A model generated the notes under the pieces. That model saw nothing but the letters and a program-made list of their open reading frames with translations. It searched no databases and was not told the DNA's origin. From positions 2,852,001 to 2,916,000 of the forward strand of contig NZ_CP104208.1 in assembly GCF_026230175.1 (NCBI RefSeq): 64,000 bases of DNA, written 5' to 3'. This DNA is from Desulfovibrio mangrovi (GTDB lineage Bacteria > Desulfobacterota > Desulfovibrionia > Desulfovibrionales > Desulfovibrionaceae). A program made the position numbers and the translations under genes. How positions within the stretch are numbered: the first letter of the stretch is position 1; each line of letters starts with the position of its first letter. Shown here piece by piece: positions 17,562 to 28,100 of this stretch.

Positions 17562-18035
17562 CTAGATGAGCCTGTCGAAAATGAGCCGGAACATGGCCCG
17601 GATGGCAAGGGCCAGCTTGAGCCGCGCCCTGTCCTTGGCGCCCTGATCCTCCAGCATGAGGTCGGCAAGAAAGGCAGCCACTTCAGAGAAGTCCTTGTCG
17701 CGGTTCTTCTGCAGCAGGGTGACATAGACCTCAATGCTGCGCAGTTGCAGTTCCACGTCCTTGTTGCTGCCCTTGGCGGAATAGCTGTAGCGATTGACGA
17801 ATTCCTCAAAGACCAGTTCGCGTTCCGTGGGAAAGGACTTTTGCAGCGCCAGGTCCCACAGGGCTATGAACAGCGCCGCGAGTTCCCGCAGCGCCTTTTT
17901 CTTCTTGATGAATTGATGTTTCCTGAAGCCGAAGATGGCGACTTCGGCCTCGAAATCGTAGGAGTCAAGCAGCGCAGTGAAGATGCGGATGAGCTCGTCG
18001 CTGGTGTACTGGGTTTGTTGCACGTACTGGGACAT
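17562..18035 (-). CDS. Hypothetical helical protein downstream of the DEAD-box helicase
   Basis: 157 aa, predicted mostly alpha-helical, with no signal peptide or membrane segment. A basic patch (FRKHQFIKKKKALREL, residues 37-52) is followed by Leu/Ala-rich helices and a charged C-terminal half (QKNRDKDFSEVAAF, KDRARLKLALAIRAMF). It starts 11 bases after the RNA helicase stop and ends at its own terminator, so the two form an operon; a role connected with RNA is possible but unproven. No family was recognised. Confidence 0.75.
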   Translation of the reverse strand: MSQYVQQTQYTSDELIRIFTALLDSYDFEAEVAIFGFRKHQFIKKKKALRELAALFIALWDLALQKSFPTERELVFEEFVNRYSYSAKGSNKDVELQLRSIEVYVTLLQKNRDKDFSEVAAFLADLMLEDQGAKDRARLKLALAIRAMFRLIFDRLI

Positions 18036-18046
18036 CCTGTAACTTG

Positions 18047-19807
18047 TTAATCCTGACGCGGAGCCGAAGGCTTCCTGCGTCTGCGGGAACGGCCGGTGCG
18101 TTTACGCCTGCCTTCCCCTTCCCCCTCTCCTGAGCCGGATACGGCCTTGTCCTGCCCCTCTGCAGGAGCCGCACCCGAGCCTGATGGCTGGCCATCCTGC
18201 TGATCACCGGAGTAGCCGCCTCTCTGGCCGCCCTTTCGTCCGCCCGGCTTACGACTGCGTCCTCCACGGGACGACTGCGAGCCGCCATGCGCTGCCGGAG
18301 CCTGCGGCTCGGGCATCTGCAACGGGACATGCAGAGTGGCCTGATAGAGTTCGTCCAGCAACTGGGCCACCAGCGGAAGTTCCTCTTCATCCATCAGCAG
18401 GCTCTTCAGCATGGGCGCAAAGCGCTTCATGCGTTCCCTTTCAAGGGCGGTCTTGCCGCGCAGGCGGGATTCCAGCATGGCGGTCATACGCTGCCCCACA
18501 ACGGCGGCAAGGTCTTCGTCCGTGGGCGTGGCGCGATGCTCCATCTGAATCTTGTAGTGCTTGGCAATACGCTCAAGCTCCAGCTTCTGCATGATGTCCA
18601 CCAGCGAGATGACTTCGCCGGAGGCACCCGCCCTGCCCGTTCTGCCGGCGCGGTGAATGTAGGATTCACGGTCTTCCGGCGGTTCGTACAGAATGACGTG
18701 CGAAAGCTGCGGAATATCGATACCGCGCGCCGCAACGTCCGTAGCCACGAGGAAGCGCACCTTGCCTTCGCGCAGCTTTTCCAGAACCTTTTCGCGCTTG
18801 CTCTGTGAAAGATCGGCGGAAAGCTCGTCCACGTCGTAGCCGAATCCCTGCAGCACGGCGGTGACGAAGTGTACGTTCGCCTTGGTGTTGCAGAAGATGA
18901 TGGCCGAAGCAGGGTTGATGACTTCCAGCACCCGCACAAGCACACGGTCCTTTTCCATGGGCTTTGCGCTGTAGTAACAGTGCGGAGTATCCGCCACGTG
19001 CACCTGCTTGTGGCTCAGGCTGAGCATGCAGGGATTGTGCATGAACTCGCCTGCCAGCTGGATGATCTGGGGCGGATAGGTGGCGGAAAGCAGGAAGGTG
19101 GAGCGCCGCTTGGGCAGATAGCGCTTGATCTCGCGCATATCGGGATAAAAACCGATGGAAAGCATGCGGTCCGCTTCGTCAAAGACCAGCACGCGCACCT
19201 GATTCAGGTCCATGGTGCGACGGAGCAGGTGGTCGAGAATACGTCCGGGCGTGCCCACAACCACATGAGCACCATCGCGCAGGGCATCCACCTGCTTGCC
19301 GAAGCCCACACCGCCGTACACGGCGCAGGTACGCAGGCCGTTATCGGCAAACAGCGTCTTGGCTTCATGCTCCACCTGCAGGGCAAGTTCACGGGTGGGC
19401 ACCAGCACAAGCATCTGCACATGGGGCTTGGAGGCGTCCAGCCGCTCAATGGCGGGCAGCAGGTAGGCACCGGTCTTGCCGCTGCCGGTGCGCGACTGCA
19501 CCATGATGTCGCGGCCTGCGAGCTGATAGGGAATGGAGCGCGACTGCACCGGCATGATGCTGCGCCAGCCTGCCTTCTCGCAGGCGGTACGCATGGCCGG
19601 AGGCAGTTCCTCCAGCGTCACGGGCGGCAGTGCGTCTTCCGGCTCTTCTATTTCGGTAATTTCTGCGGCAATGCGCGCGGCGGGATCAAGATCGGCAGCG
19701 GGCTGTACGCCTGAAGCCACGTCGGACGCTGCCTCGGCATGCGCCTCGATTGCGGTATCTTCAACGCGAGAGTCGGAACCCTGCACGTCTTCGGGACGGT
19801 CAGTCAT
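18047..19807 (-). CDS. DEAD-box ATP-dependent RNA helicase with RGG-rich tail
   Basis: 586 aa. It unwinds RNA duplexes using ATP. The order is an acidic N-terminal extension (residues 1-60), Q-motif IMPVQSRSIP, motif I SRTGSGKT, PTRELALQ, TPGRI, motif II DEADRM, SAT, then helicase C domain with FCNTKANVHF, ATDVAARGIDIPQ and YIHRAGRTGRAG. The last 90 residues are Gly/Arg/Ser-rich (SSRGGRSRKPGGRKGG) ending in basic RRKRTGRSRRRRK, typical of RNA-binding tails in CsdA/RhlE-like helicases. Likely roles are cold-shock or ribosome assembly. AAAGGATA precedes the ATG. Confidence 0.93.
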   Translation of the reverse strand: MTDRPEDVQGSDSRVEDTAIEAHAEAASDVASGVQPAADLDPAARIAAEITEIEEPEDALPPVTLEELPPAMRTACEKAGWRSIMPVQSRSIPYQLAGRDIMVQSRTGSGKTGAYLLPAIERLDASKPHVQMLVLVPTRELALQVEHEAKTLFADNGLRTCAVYGGVGFGKQVDALRDGAHVVVGTPGRILDHLLRRTMDLNQVRVLVFDEADRMLSIGFYPDMREIKRYLPKRRSTFLLSATYPPQIIQLAGEFMHNPCMLSLSHKQVHVADTPHCYYSAKPMEKDRVLVRVLEVINPASAIIFCNTKANVHFVTAVLQGFGYDVDELSADLSQSKREKVLEKLREGKVRFLVATDVAARGIDIPQLSHVILYEPPEDRESYIHRAGRTGRAGASGEVISLVDIMQKLELERIAKHYKIQMEHRATPTDEDLAAVVGQRMTAMLESRLRGKTALERERMKRFAPMLKSLLMDEEELPLVAQLLDELYQATLHVPLQMPEPQAPAAHGGSQSSRGGRSRKPGGRKGGQRGGYSGDQQDGQPSGSGAAPAEGQDKAVSGSGEGEGEGRRKRTGRSRRRRKPSAPRQD

Positions 19808-20017
19808 GAATGGTATCCTTTTTCGCCCTTGTGGACGAATATAATGCAGCCCACTTCAGGCCACCCGTCTATATAGCGCGTTATCCACAGCCCCGCAAGT
19901 ATGCCACTCCTACGCCAGCTTTGTCCCCGGAGCGTTGGCACAAGGCGCGTTGACAGGGGGCGATGCGGCAATTAATTCAATGTTGAACCGTTTCATCTTT
20001 AACCGAAGGGGCGCGCC

Positions 20018-20464
20018 ATGGATACGACCCGACTCGCGCTGGGAACATACGTGAAGCTGGCCCGCGCCGCCGAAACCATAACGGCCTGCGCGCACGCGCA
20101 CCTGAACCAGCACAACCTCACCATCAGCCAGTTCGGTGTGCTGGAGGCCCTGCTGCACAAAGGCCCCCTCTGCCAACGCGCCCTTGCCGACAAGCTGCTC
20201 AAGACCGGCGGCAACATGACTACCGTGGTGGATAATCTGGAGAAACGCGGGCTTGTGCGACGCCAACGTGAAGAATCCGACCGCCGCTTCAGCACCGTTC
20301 ACCTCACGGACGAAGGCCGCGAGCTTATTAAGCGCCTCTTCCCCGCCCACGCGCAGGGCATCACCGAGCTTTTTTCCACGCTGACCGCAGAGGAGCAGGA
20401 GCAACTCGGCAATCTGTGCCGCAAGCTGGGGCATGCCTGCGCAGGCATCGGCCTGGAGAAATAG
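20018..20464 (+). CDS. MarR-family transcriptional regulator
   Basis: 148 aa winged-helix protein. LTISQFGVLEALLHKGPLCQ begins the DNA-binding domain, with the recognition helix at KTGGNMTTVVDNLEKRGLV and the wing at RRQREESDRRFSTVHLT, the DxR wing motif conserved in MarR proteins. MarR dimers usually repress nearby genes and release on binding phenolic or other ligands. GAAGGGG precedes the start. The neighbours do not show an obvious target. A hairpin (GGTTCCC/GGGAACC) follows within 35 bases but has no T tail. Confidence 0.9.
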   Translation: MDTTRLALGTYVKLARAAETITACAHAHLNQHNLTISQFGVLEALLHKGPLCQRALADKLLKTGGNMTTVVDNLEKRGLVRRQREESDRRFSTVHLTDEGRELIKRLFPAHAQGITELFSTLTAEEQEQLGNLCRKLGHACAGIGLEK

Positions 20465-20633
20465 ACTGCTGGCGGTTCCCATGCTGCAACAGGGAACCCG
20501 AATGCATATCCCCACACGTCATCGTATGCGGACAACACTGTCTGAGGGAATTTCCGCAGCGAACGCTCCATCTGTCATACGTCAGATTGCGGTAAACAGA
20601 ACCGCAACCCCCTGCGACTAGGACAGCATTGCC

Positions 20634-21809
20634 CTACTCCCGCAACGCATGCACCATGGCCTTCAGCCTGTGTTCGTACGTATGTTCGGCAAGGATGCGC
20701 CTGCGGGCACTGGCAACCACCTTCCCTGCTGCCTCACGGTTCTCACCGTAGTATTCCACCAGCGGGCCGATCTCTTCCGCCCGTGCGTAGGTTATCGCCT
20801 CCTCACCAATCACAAAGCATTCCGCTATCTGGTCCTTGTGGTCGGAGATGACGAAGCCGCCCGCGCAGGGAACATCGAAAATGCGCTGCGTGGTCGCCGT
20901 AGGCAGCTGCGCGCTGGAAACGTTGAGATTCACCCGCGAATGCCGGTAGAACTCGAAAAGGTCCGATGAATAGTAACCGATGGGTGGATGCAGTTGCACG
21001 CCCTTCACCCCGCCTGCATACAGCCTCCAATAGGCATCTCCGGCAATGACCGGAGAATACGGCAGCAGCGCCCGCACCATGGGCACCCTTTTCGCCGCGT
21101 TGGCGTCCCAGCAGATCAGGATGCACAGGTCCCGTAGCTGCTCTTCATCAAGTGCGGCACGGGCCGATTCCAGAAAAGCAGGCACCTCACGGGCGAGAAA
21201 ACTTTGGACAGACGGCTCGGGAGAATCCGCAAAACGCGCCCCCAGCTCCCTGTACCTGCGCAGGATGAACCCCGGAAAGCGGGCATTCTTCAGGCACTTC
21301 GCCTTCTTCTCAACCCAGGTATTGCCGATGAAAGAGGCGGTTATCTCCGCATCCGGGAGAAAGCACCCGTCCGCTCCCCGCATGCGGGAGGTGTCCGCCG
21401 CAAGCGGCAGATAATGCACACGCCTGCCGCCCCAGGCCTGAAGCAAAGGCATGGCCTGCCGCTCACAGGAGAACAGCAGGAGATTGTCGTTATCCGGCAC
21501 GGCACCGGAAATGAAATGCTCGGGGCTGTCTATGAACCACACGCACAGGGCCATACCCAGACGCCCCAGCACATCCGGCAGCTCCATCCATCTGCCGAGA
21601 CCTCTGGCGTTGATGCTCAGAACCGCCTCCGGCCTGAAACGCATCAGGTGCTCCAGCAGCGCCGTGCCGAAATCGTGCGGGTGCTTGTGCGCGGGAAAGA
21701 CTTCCATATCCACGGCAGCCATTCTCGCCGCGTTACAGAGTTCCCGCTCCAGATAATAGCCTGACCCCACAAGCAGCAGCCGTCCGTTGTGGCGCGTACG
21801 AACCTGCAT
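20634..21809 (-). CDS. CgeB-like glycosyltransferase
   Basis: 391 aa from the chosen start. The N-terminal half resembles DUF3880 (LLLVGSGYYLERELCNAA, AVLSINARGLGR, CVWFIDSPEHF) and the C-terminal half is a glycosyltransferase of the CgeB group (GVKGVQLHPPIGYYSSD, NLNVSSAQLPTATTQRIFDVPCAGGFVISD). Such enzymes act on protein or surface polysaccharide; in deltaproteobacteria they often sit in motility or surface loci, which is not the case here. The GGGGGG stretch before the ATG at 21809 supports it; ATG at 21857 or 21956 are alternatives giving 407 or 440 aa. Confidence 0.83.
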   Translation of the reverse strand: MQVRTRHNGRLLLVGSGYYLERELCNAARMAAVDMEVFPAHKHPHDFGTALLEHLMRFRPEAVLSINARGLGRWMELPDVLGRLGMALCVWFIDSPEHFISGAVPDNDNLLLFSCERQAMPLLQAWGGRRVHYLPLAADTSRMRGADGCFLPDAEITASFIGNTWVEKKAKCLKNARFPGFILRRYRELGARFADSPEPSVQSFLAREVPAFLESARAALDEEQLRDLCILICWDANAAKRVPMVRALLPYSPVIAGDAYWRLYAGGVKGVQLHPPIGYYSSDLFEFYRHSRVNLNVSSAQLPTATTQRIFDVPCAGGFVISDHKDQIAECFVIGEEAITYARAEEIGPLVEYYGENREAAGKVVASARRRILAEHTYEHRLKAMVHALRE

Positions 21810-22012
21810 TTGCCCCCCATATCTGAAGCCCGGTCCCCCGCAGAACTCGTACCGCATTCTCTGCAATAATGCCAGAGTGATACACAAGAAAACAGATGCA
21901 CGACACAACAAAACGCGGGACAACGCACTGCGCGTTACCCCGCGTTCGAATGTCACAGCAATCGCCGCAACCTGACCGCAACCGATTCAGGAAGCGGACA
22001 CAAGACTTGTCA

Positions 22013-24190
22013 TCACAGCATCTGCGCCTTCACCTCGCGTCTGCGGGCATGCAGAATGGGTTCGGTATAGCCGCTGGGCTGCTGGCGTCCCTTGAACACA
22101 AGATCGCAGGCAGCCTTGAAGGCTATGCTGGCCTCGAAATCCGCAGCCATGGGCTTGTAAAGCGGGTCGTCCGCATTCTGGCGATCCACCACGGCGGCCA
22201 TGCGCCGCATGGTCTCCATGACCTGTTCGGGCGTGCACACGCCATGGTGCATCCAATTGGCCAGATACTGGCTGGAGATGCGCAGAGTGGCGCGGTCTTC
22301 CATCAGCCCCACGTCGGTGATGTCCGGCACCTTGGAACAACCGATGCCCTGATCGACCCAGCGCACCACGTAGCCCAAAATGCCCTGTGCGTTGTTATCC
22401 AGCTCGCGCTGCACCTCTTCGGCAGGCAGGGTGCCGGACAGCAGAGGCATGGCGATAAGGTCATCAAGGCTTGCACGGGGCTTGCCGATGAGCGCGGCCT
22501 GCTGCGCAAACACATCCACCATATGATAGTGCATGGCATGCAGGGTGGCCGCAGTGGGCGAAGGCACCCACGCGCAGTTGGCAGCGGCTTTGGGATGGCC
22601 GATCTTGGCCACCAGCATTTCCGCCATCATGTCCGGCTTGGGCCACATGCCCTTGCCTATCTGGGCACGCTTGTGAAAGCCCACGGCGAGACCCACGTCC
22701 ACATTCCAGTCTTCATAAGCCGCAATCCACGGCTGCGACTTCATGTCGTTCTTGCGCACCATGGGGCCCGCTTCCATACTGGTATGAATCTCGTCGCCGG
22801 TACGGTCGAGGAAGCCGGTGTTGATGAAAATGACGCGATCCTGCGCAGCGCGGATGCACTCCTTCAGGTTCAGGGTAGTGCGCCGCTCCTCGTCCATGAT
22901 GCCGATCTTGAGCGTACGGGCGGGAAGACCTGTGGCCTTTTCCGCCGCGGCAAAAATGTCGCAGGCAAAAGCCACTTCGTCAGGGCCATGCATCTTGGGC
23001 TTTACGATATACACGCTGCCGGTTTTGCTGTTGCCGTAACGCACCGTCCCCTTATGCTCATGCAGAGTCACGTAGGCCGTGACAAAGGCATCCAGAATGC
23101 CTTCCGGAATCTGCTTGCCGTCCATGAGCACGGCATCTGTAGTCATGAGGTGACCCACGTTGCGGATAAGCAGCATGCTGCGGCCGGAAAGGGTCAGTGC
23201 GGAGCCGTCCGGCGCAATGTAGCTGCGGTCCGGGTTCAGGCAGCGCTCGACGGCCCTGTCTCCCTTGGGAAAGGAGGCGACAAGTGTGCCCTTGATAAGA
23301 CCGAGCCAGTTGCCATAAGCCAGCGCCTTGTCTTCGCCGTCCACCACGGCCACGGAATCTTCGCAGTCATTGATAGTGGTTATGGCGGCTTCCAGCACCA
23401 CATCCCTGAGTCCGGAAGGATTCTGAGCACCGATGGGATGCGAGCGATCCACCTGCAACTCGATATGCACCCCGTTGTTCCGCAGAAGAACGGTCAGGCG
23501 TTCGCCGTCCACGGCATAGCCGACAAACTTTTCCGGCTCTGCAAGCCCGGACACACCGCCCCCCGCAAGATGAACCGCAAGCCGCTTCCGGTCGCCGTCG
23601 TCAGCAAGGGCATACGCGGTTACGTCCGCGTGGCTGCCCATGGTCAGGGGCGCTACGGTATCGAGAAAATGCGCGGCATATTCGATGACCCGCCCACCGC
23701 GGACCGGATTATATCCCTTGCCCTTTTCCGCACCGTCGCCTTCCGGCAACACGTCCGTTCCATACAGGGCGTCGTACAGGCTTCCCCAACGGGCATTGGC
23801 CGCGTTCAGGGCATAACGGGCATTGGTAACAGGCACCACAAGCTGCGGCCCCGCAATGGTCGCAATCTCAGGGTCCACGTTCTCGACGGTAATGGAAAAG
23901 TCGCCTCCGGCAGGCCGCAGGTAACCAAGGTCGTACAGAAACTGCTTATATGCGGCCGCGTCGTGCGGCGTATTCCTGTGCTCGATATGCCACTGGTCTA
24001 TGGCATCCTGCATGCGGTCGCGAATGGCAAGCAGTTCCCTGTTGCGCGGAGCAAGCTCCCGCAAGGCTGCTTCCAGATTCCGCCAGAAGTCGTCCGGCGC
24101 AAGGCCCGTCCCCGGGGCAATGTCGTTGGCGACGCAATCATGCAGAGGCCTGGAGATTTCCAGATTCCCGATAGATACCCGCTGTCCCAT
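22013..24190 (-). CDS. glcB: Malate synthase G
   Basis: 725 aa, the usual length of the single-chain G isoform. It condenses glyoxylate with acetyl-CoA to malate. Recognised from [47 protein letters not shown], and the active-site strand [13 protein letters not shown] followed by [11 protein letters not shown], which carries the aspartate base and cysteine equivalent to E. coli D631 and C617. AAGGAG 7 bases upstream sets the start at 24190. No isocitrate lyase is adjacent, so glyoxylate probably comes from glycolate. The upstream region carries GntR-type operator boxes. Confidence 0.95.
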   Translation of the reverse strand: MGQRVSIGNLEISRPLHDCVANDIAPGTGLAPDDFWRNLEAALRELAPRNRELLAIRDRMQDAIDQWHIEHRNTPHDAAAYKQFLYDLGYLRPAGGDFSITVENVDPEIATIAGPQLVVPVTNARYALNAANARWGSLYDALYGTDVLPEGDGAEKGKGYNPVRGGRVIEYAAHFLDTVAPLTMGSHADVTAYALADDGDRKRLAVHLAGGGVSGLAEPEKFVGYAVDGERLTVLLRNNGVHIELQVDRSHPIGAQNPSGLRDVVLEAAITTINDCEDSVAVVDGEDKALAYGNWLGLIKGTLVASFPKGDRAVERCLNPDRSYIAPDGSALTLSGRSMLLIRNVGHLMTTDAVLMDGKQIPEGILDAFVTAYVTLHEHKGTVRYGNSKTGSVYIVKPKMHGPDEVAFACDIFAAAEKATGLPARTLKIGIMDEERRTTLNLKECIRAAQDRVIFINTGFLDRTGDEIHTSMEAGPMVRKNDMKSQPWIAAYEDWNVDVGLAVGFHKRAQIGKGMWPKPDMMAEMLVAKIGHPKAAANCAWVPSPTAATLHAMHYHMVDVFAQQAALIGKPRASLDDLIAMPLLSGTLPAEEVQRELDNNAQGILGYVVRWVDQGIGCSKVPDITDVGLMEDRATLRISSQYLANWMHHGVCTPEQVMETMRRMAAVVDRQNADDPLYKPMAADFEASIAFKAACDLVFKGRQQPSGYTEPILHARRREVKAQML

Positions 24191-24286
24191 GCCAGTCTCC
24201 TTGTATCCGGCCGCCTCCGCCGCCATTTGCGAGGCGGAGAAAAACGGCCACAGGCTAGTGTGCTGTCCCATGTGGAAATGGCTTCG

Positions 24287-24430
24287 TGGTAAGACCAATC
24301 CACCCTATCACAGGCTGAAAGCAACCGACGTTATTTTTCACACAGCAAGGCACGCCGCGCCTGCCCGGGAAATATGGGACAAATATTCAGACCAAATTGG
24401 TCAGACCAGTTTGGCACATATCGAAGACCA
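24287..24430. promoter_or_regulatory. Array of TGGT-N3-ACCA boxes upstream of glcB (GntR/FCD-type operators)
   Basis: TGGTAAGACCA at 24287-24297 and TGGTCAGACCA at 24398-24408 are perfect palindromes around a three-base centre and match the known PdhR/LldR/GlcC-type consensus TTGGTnnnACCAA. A further palindrome GACCAAATTGGTC (24390-24402) overlaps the second. The half-site AGACCA recurs at 24389, 24403 and 24425. The first box is 97 bases upstream of the glcB start. No matching regulator gene is in the window. Confidence 0.6.
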
Positions 24431-24503
24431 ATAGCAAGGACTAACCAAAAAGAACCTGCGCACGCTGCGCCCAATCTACACACAACCGTCACAACACCCT
24501 GCA

Positions 24504-24532
24504 TTGACAACCAGAATGCACCATTTCATATT
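24504..24532 (+). promoter_or_regulatory. Sigma-70 promoter for the tautomerase gene
   Basis: TTGACA, 17-base spacer, CATATT. The transcript would start about 70 bases before the ATG at 24611. Confidence 0.65.
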
Positions 24533-24610
24533 GCTCAACGATAGCATCCTTCTGCCCGTAAACATATTGAAGCCTTTCCCCGTCCAGTTACCCCAGCCAA
24601 GGAGCCTCCC

Positions 24611-25006
24611 ATGCCTTTTGTCTGCATCGAAATTCGCAAGCGTTATACGCAGGAAGAGGAAATCGGCATTATCGATGCCGTGCACGCAGCCTTGCAGGAG
24701 GCGTTCCTGATCAAGCCCGATGACAAGCATCTCCGGCTGATCGTGCATGAGCCGCACCGCTTCACCTGCCCCGAAGACAAGAAAAAGCCTGAATGCTGCA
24801 CCATGGTGACCATAGATGCCTTTGCGGGCCGCTCGCTGGACGCCAAGCGGAAGCTGTACAAGGCCATTGTCCGCAATCTGGAGCCCTTCGGCATTCCGGC
24901 GGACCATGTGCTGACCGTGCTCCGCGAGCATCCCAAGGAAAACTGGGGCGTACGCGGCGGGCAGGCAGCCTGCGACATCCAGCTGGGATTCAAGATCGAC
25001 GTATAA
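24611..25006 (+). CDS. Tautomerase-superfamily protein
   Basis: 131 aa. The sequence starts MPF, so after Met removal it exposes the N-terminal catalytic proline of the 4-oxalocrotonate tautomerase/MIF superfamily. The length (about 130 aa) matches the family of larger, 5-carboxymethyl-2-hydroxymuconate isomerase-like and uncharacterised members. PEDKKKPECCTMVTID and PKENWGVRGGQAAC are distinctive. The substrate is unknown. AAGGAG precedes the ATG and a TTGACA/CATATT promoter lies upstream. The helicase-nuclease gene follows on the same strand after 165 bases. Confidence 0.8.
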   Translation: MPFVCIEIRKRYTQEEEIGIIDAVHAALQEAFLIKPDDKHLRLIVHEPHRFTCPEDKKKPECCTMVTIDAFAGRSLDAKRKLYKAIVRNLEPFGIPADHVLTVLREHPKENWGVRGGQAACDIQLGFKIDV

Positions 25007-25171
25007 CCGCCCGAGATGCCTTGTAACCAGGGCAACCCGTCATAAAGCAGCTGGAGGCTCTGCAGCCAGACAGGTCCGGCAACCTCGCGAGCCATTCCCT
25101 CCCGATGACGCCGGGCAGTCTCGCAGCGTTCGGTTGACAAACCGCCCTACGGCCCATCATGGTCCCTGCGT

Positions 25172-28100
25172 ATGCATGACGAAGCGGAAATCATAGCGGA
25201 GTACGTAGCCGCACTGAAGGCCTCAGACCGGCTGGGCGAGCAGGTGATCTATCATCGTGTCCTGCCCGAGGCGGAGGCGCAGTTCGCCCCGAACAGGCGA
25301 CCATGGCCCACGGCCATCCGCGACCTGCTGGCCATGCAGGGCATCCGCGAACTCTATGCGCATCAGGCGCTGGCAACTGACTACATCCGTTCCGGCAGGC
25401 ACGTGGTGGTGGCAACCCCCACGGCCAGCGGCAAGACCTTTGTCTACAACCTGCCGGTCATCGAGCGTTTCCTGCAGGACCGCGACGCCCGCGCACTCTA
25501 CCTCTTTCCGCTCAAGGCACTGGCGCAGGATCAGCTCAAGACATTCCGCCAGCTCACGGCCCACTGGCCCAAGGAAGCACGGCCCGAGGCCGCCATCTAC
25601 GACGGCGACACCACTCCGCACTTCCGCAAGAAGATCCGCACCAATCCGCCCACGGTACTGATGACCAATCCGGAGATGCTGCATCTTTCCATTCTGCCGC
25701 ACCATGAACAGTGGGTGCAGTTTCTGGCCTCGCTCCAGTTCATCGTGGTGGACGAGGTGCACACCTACCGTGGGGTGCTCGGCTCACACATGGCCCAGCT
25801 TTTCCGGCGGCTGCTGCGTATCTGCAAGCAATACGGCATCACGCCCACCTTCATTTTCTGCTCCGCCACCGTGGGCAACCCCGGCGAGCTGTGCCAGCAG
25901 CTGACCGGCCTGCCGGAATCGGACATTCAGGTCATCACGCAGAGCGGCGCACCGCAGGGCAAACGACATTTCGTGTTTCTGGACCCGTATGAAAGCCCCT
26001 CCACCGCCGCCATCCAGCTCCTGAAATCCGCGCTGTCCCGCAACCTGCGCACCATCGTGTACACGCAGTCGCGCAAGATGACGGAACTCATCAGCCTGTG
26101 GGCGGGCCAGAAATCCGGCCCGTACAAGGAGCGCATCTCCGCATACCGGGCGGGCTTCCTCCCCGAGGAACGGCGCGAGATCGAGGCGAAGATGTCCAGC
26201 GGCGAACTGCTTGCGGTCATCTCCACCAGCGCGCTGGAACTGGGCATAGACATCGGCGCACTGGATCTGTGCATTCTGGTGGGCTACCCCGGCACGGTCA
26301 TGGCGACCATGCAGCGCGGCGGTCGCGTGGGCCGCTCCACGCAGGAGAGCGCCGTGGTGCTGGTGGCGGGCGAGGATGCGCTGGATCAATATTTCATGCG
26401 CCACCCGCAGGACTTTTTCGAGCGCCCCGCCGAACACGCGGTGCTGAACCCGCACAACCCCGTGATTCTGAAGCGGCATCTGGAATGCGCGGCGGCGGAG
26501 CTGAGCCTGCGTCCGGCCGAACAGTGGCTGCAGGCGCAGGACGTGCAGAGCGCCATCCGCGAGCTGGAACTGGAAGGCCTGCTGCTGCGCGATGCGGACG
26601 ACACCGCCATCTTTGCCGCACGCAAACGGCCCCAGCGGCACGTGGACCTGCGTGGTGCGGGCAACAGCTTCCACATCCAGACGACGGACGGCACGGTCAT
26701 CGGCAGCGTGGACGGCATCAAGGCCCTGCGCGAAACACACCCCGGCGCGGTCTATCTGCACAAGGGCACCTCATGGACAGTGACCTCTCTGGACCTTGAG
26801 ACCCGCACGGCCCGCGTGGCCGAGGAGAAAGTGGACTACTACACCCGCGTGCGCGGCAACAAGGACACCGAGATTCTGGAAGTGCTGGACCAAAAGGTGG
26901 TGTGGGGCACCCGCATCTGCCTCGGCAAGCTGCGCGTTACCGAACGTATCAGCGGCTACGAGCGGCGCAGCGTACGCGGCGGCGGCAATCTGCTCGGCAT
27001 CATCCCGCTGGACCTGCCGCCCCAGATATTCGAGACCGAGGGCCTGTGGTTCGAGATTCCCATGGATGTGCAGCGCGCCATGGAGGATGCGTTCATGCAC
27101 TTCATGGGCTCCATCCATGCCATTGAACACGCGGCCATCGGCATTCTGCCCCTGCTGGTCATGACGGACCGCAACGACCTTGGCGGCATTTCCACGCCCA
27201 TGCACGCGCAGGTGGGCAAGCCTGCGGTATTCATTTACGACGGCATGCCCGGCGGTGCAGGACTGACCAGGCTGGCGTTCGAGCGCGCCGTGGACATGTT
27301 TGAGCGCACCCTTGCGGTTATCCGCGACTGCGGTTGCGAACTGGGGTGCCCTTCTTGCGTGCATTCGCCCAAGTGCGGGTCGGGCAACCGCCCCATAGAC
27401 AAGGCCGGAGCCCTTGACCTGCTGCTGCGCCTCGCCTCGCGTGATGCTGCTTCTGACGAACACTTACGCGAACAGTTCGTATTACAACCTGTCGATCACC
27501 CCACCACGACAACCAGACCTGCGCAGTTTGAGCCCACCGCGCACTCTGCCTCTGCCAGACCAGAGACCCCAGACACGGCAACGCTTCCTAACGAGTCAGC
27601 ACTCTGCCGTGGGGTGGATGGGGCCCAGCGAAGCGAGCCGGTACATCCTCCCCTCCCCGCCGGAGGCATGCCTTTGGCTGCTCAATCCCCCACGTCAAAA
27701 TTTCTCCCCCCTGCCCGCTATGCGGTGCTGGACGTGGAGACCCAGCTTTCCGCGCAGGAGGTGGGCGGCTGGAACCGTGCCGAGCGCATGCGCGTGAGCA
27801 TTGCGGTCCTGTACGATTCCGCAACAGACGCCTTCACCGCCTACACGGAAGACCGCATGCCGGAAATGCTGAAGCTGCTTGAGGAGTTCGACCTTGTGGT
27901 GGGCTTCAACATCCTGCGCTTCGACTACAAGGTGCTTTCTGCCTATACCACGCAGAACCTTGCCACCCTGCCCACGCTGGACATGCTGGATGTGATCCGC
28001 AAACGGCTGAGCTACCGCGTCTCGCTGGATAATCTGGGTTCGGCCACGTTCGACGCGCCCAAGTCGGCGGACGGCCTGCAGGCGCTGAAGTGGTGGAAGG

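Larger units (their letters stand above)
24191..24610. other. 420-base intergenic region glcB / tautomerase
   Basis: Divergent regulatory region. It holds the operator boxes nearer glcB and a good rightward promoter nearer the tautomerase; no open frame here looks coding. Confidence 0.7.

Noticed and set aside
20473-20499. Hairpin after the MarR gene as a terminator
   Set aside because: Seven-base stem but no T run follows on either strand.
21896-24292. 798-codon rightward frame opposite glcB
   Set aside because: Antisense to malate synthase G; His/Gly/Arg-rich and no family match.
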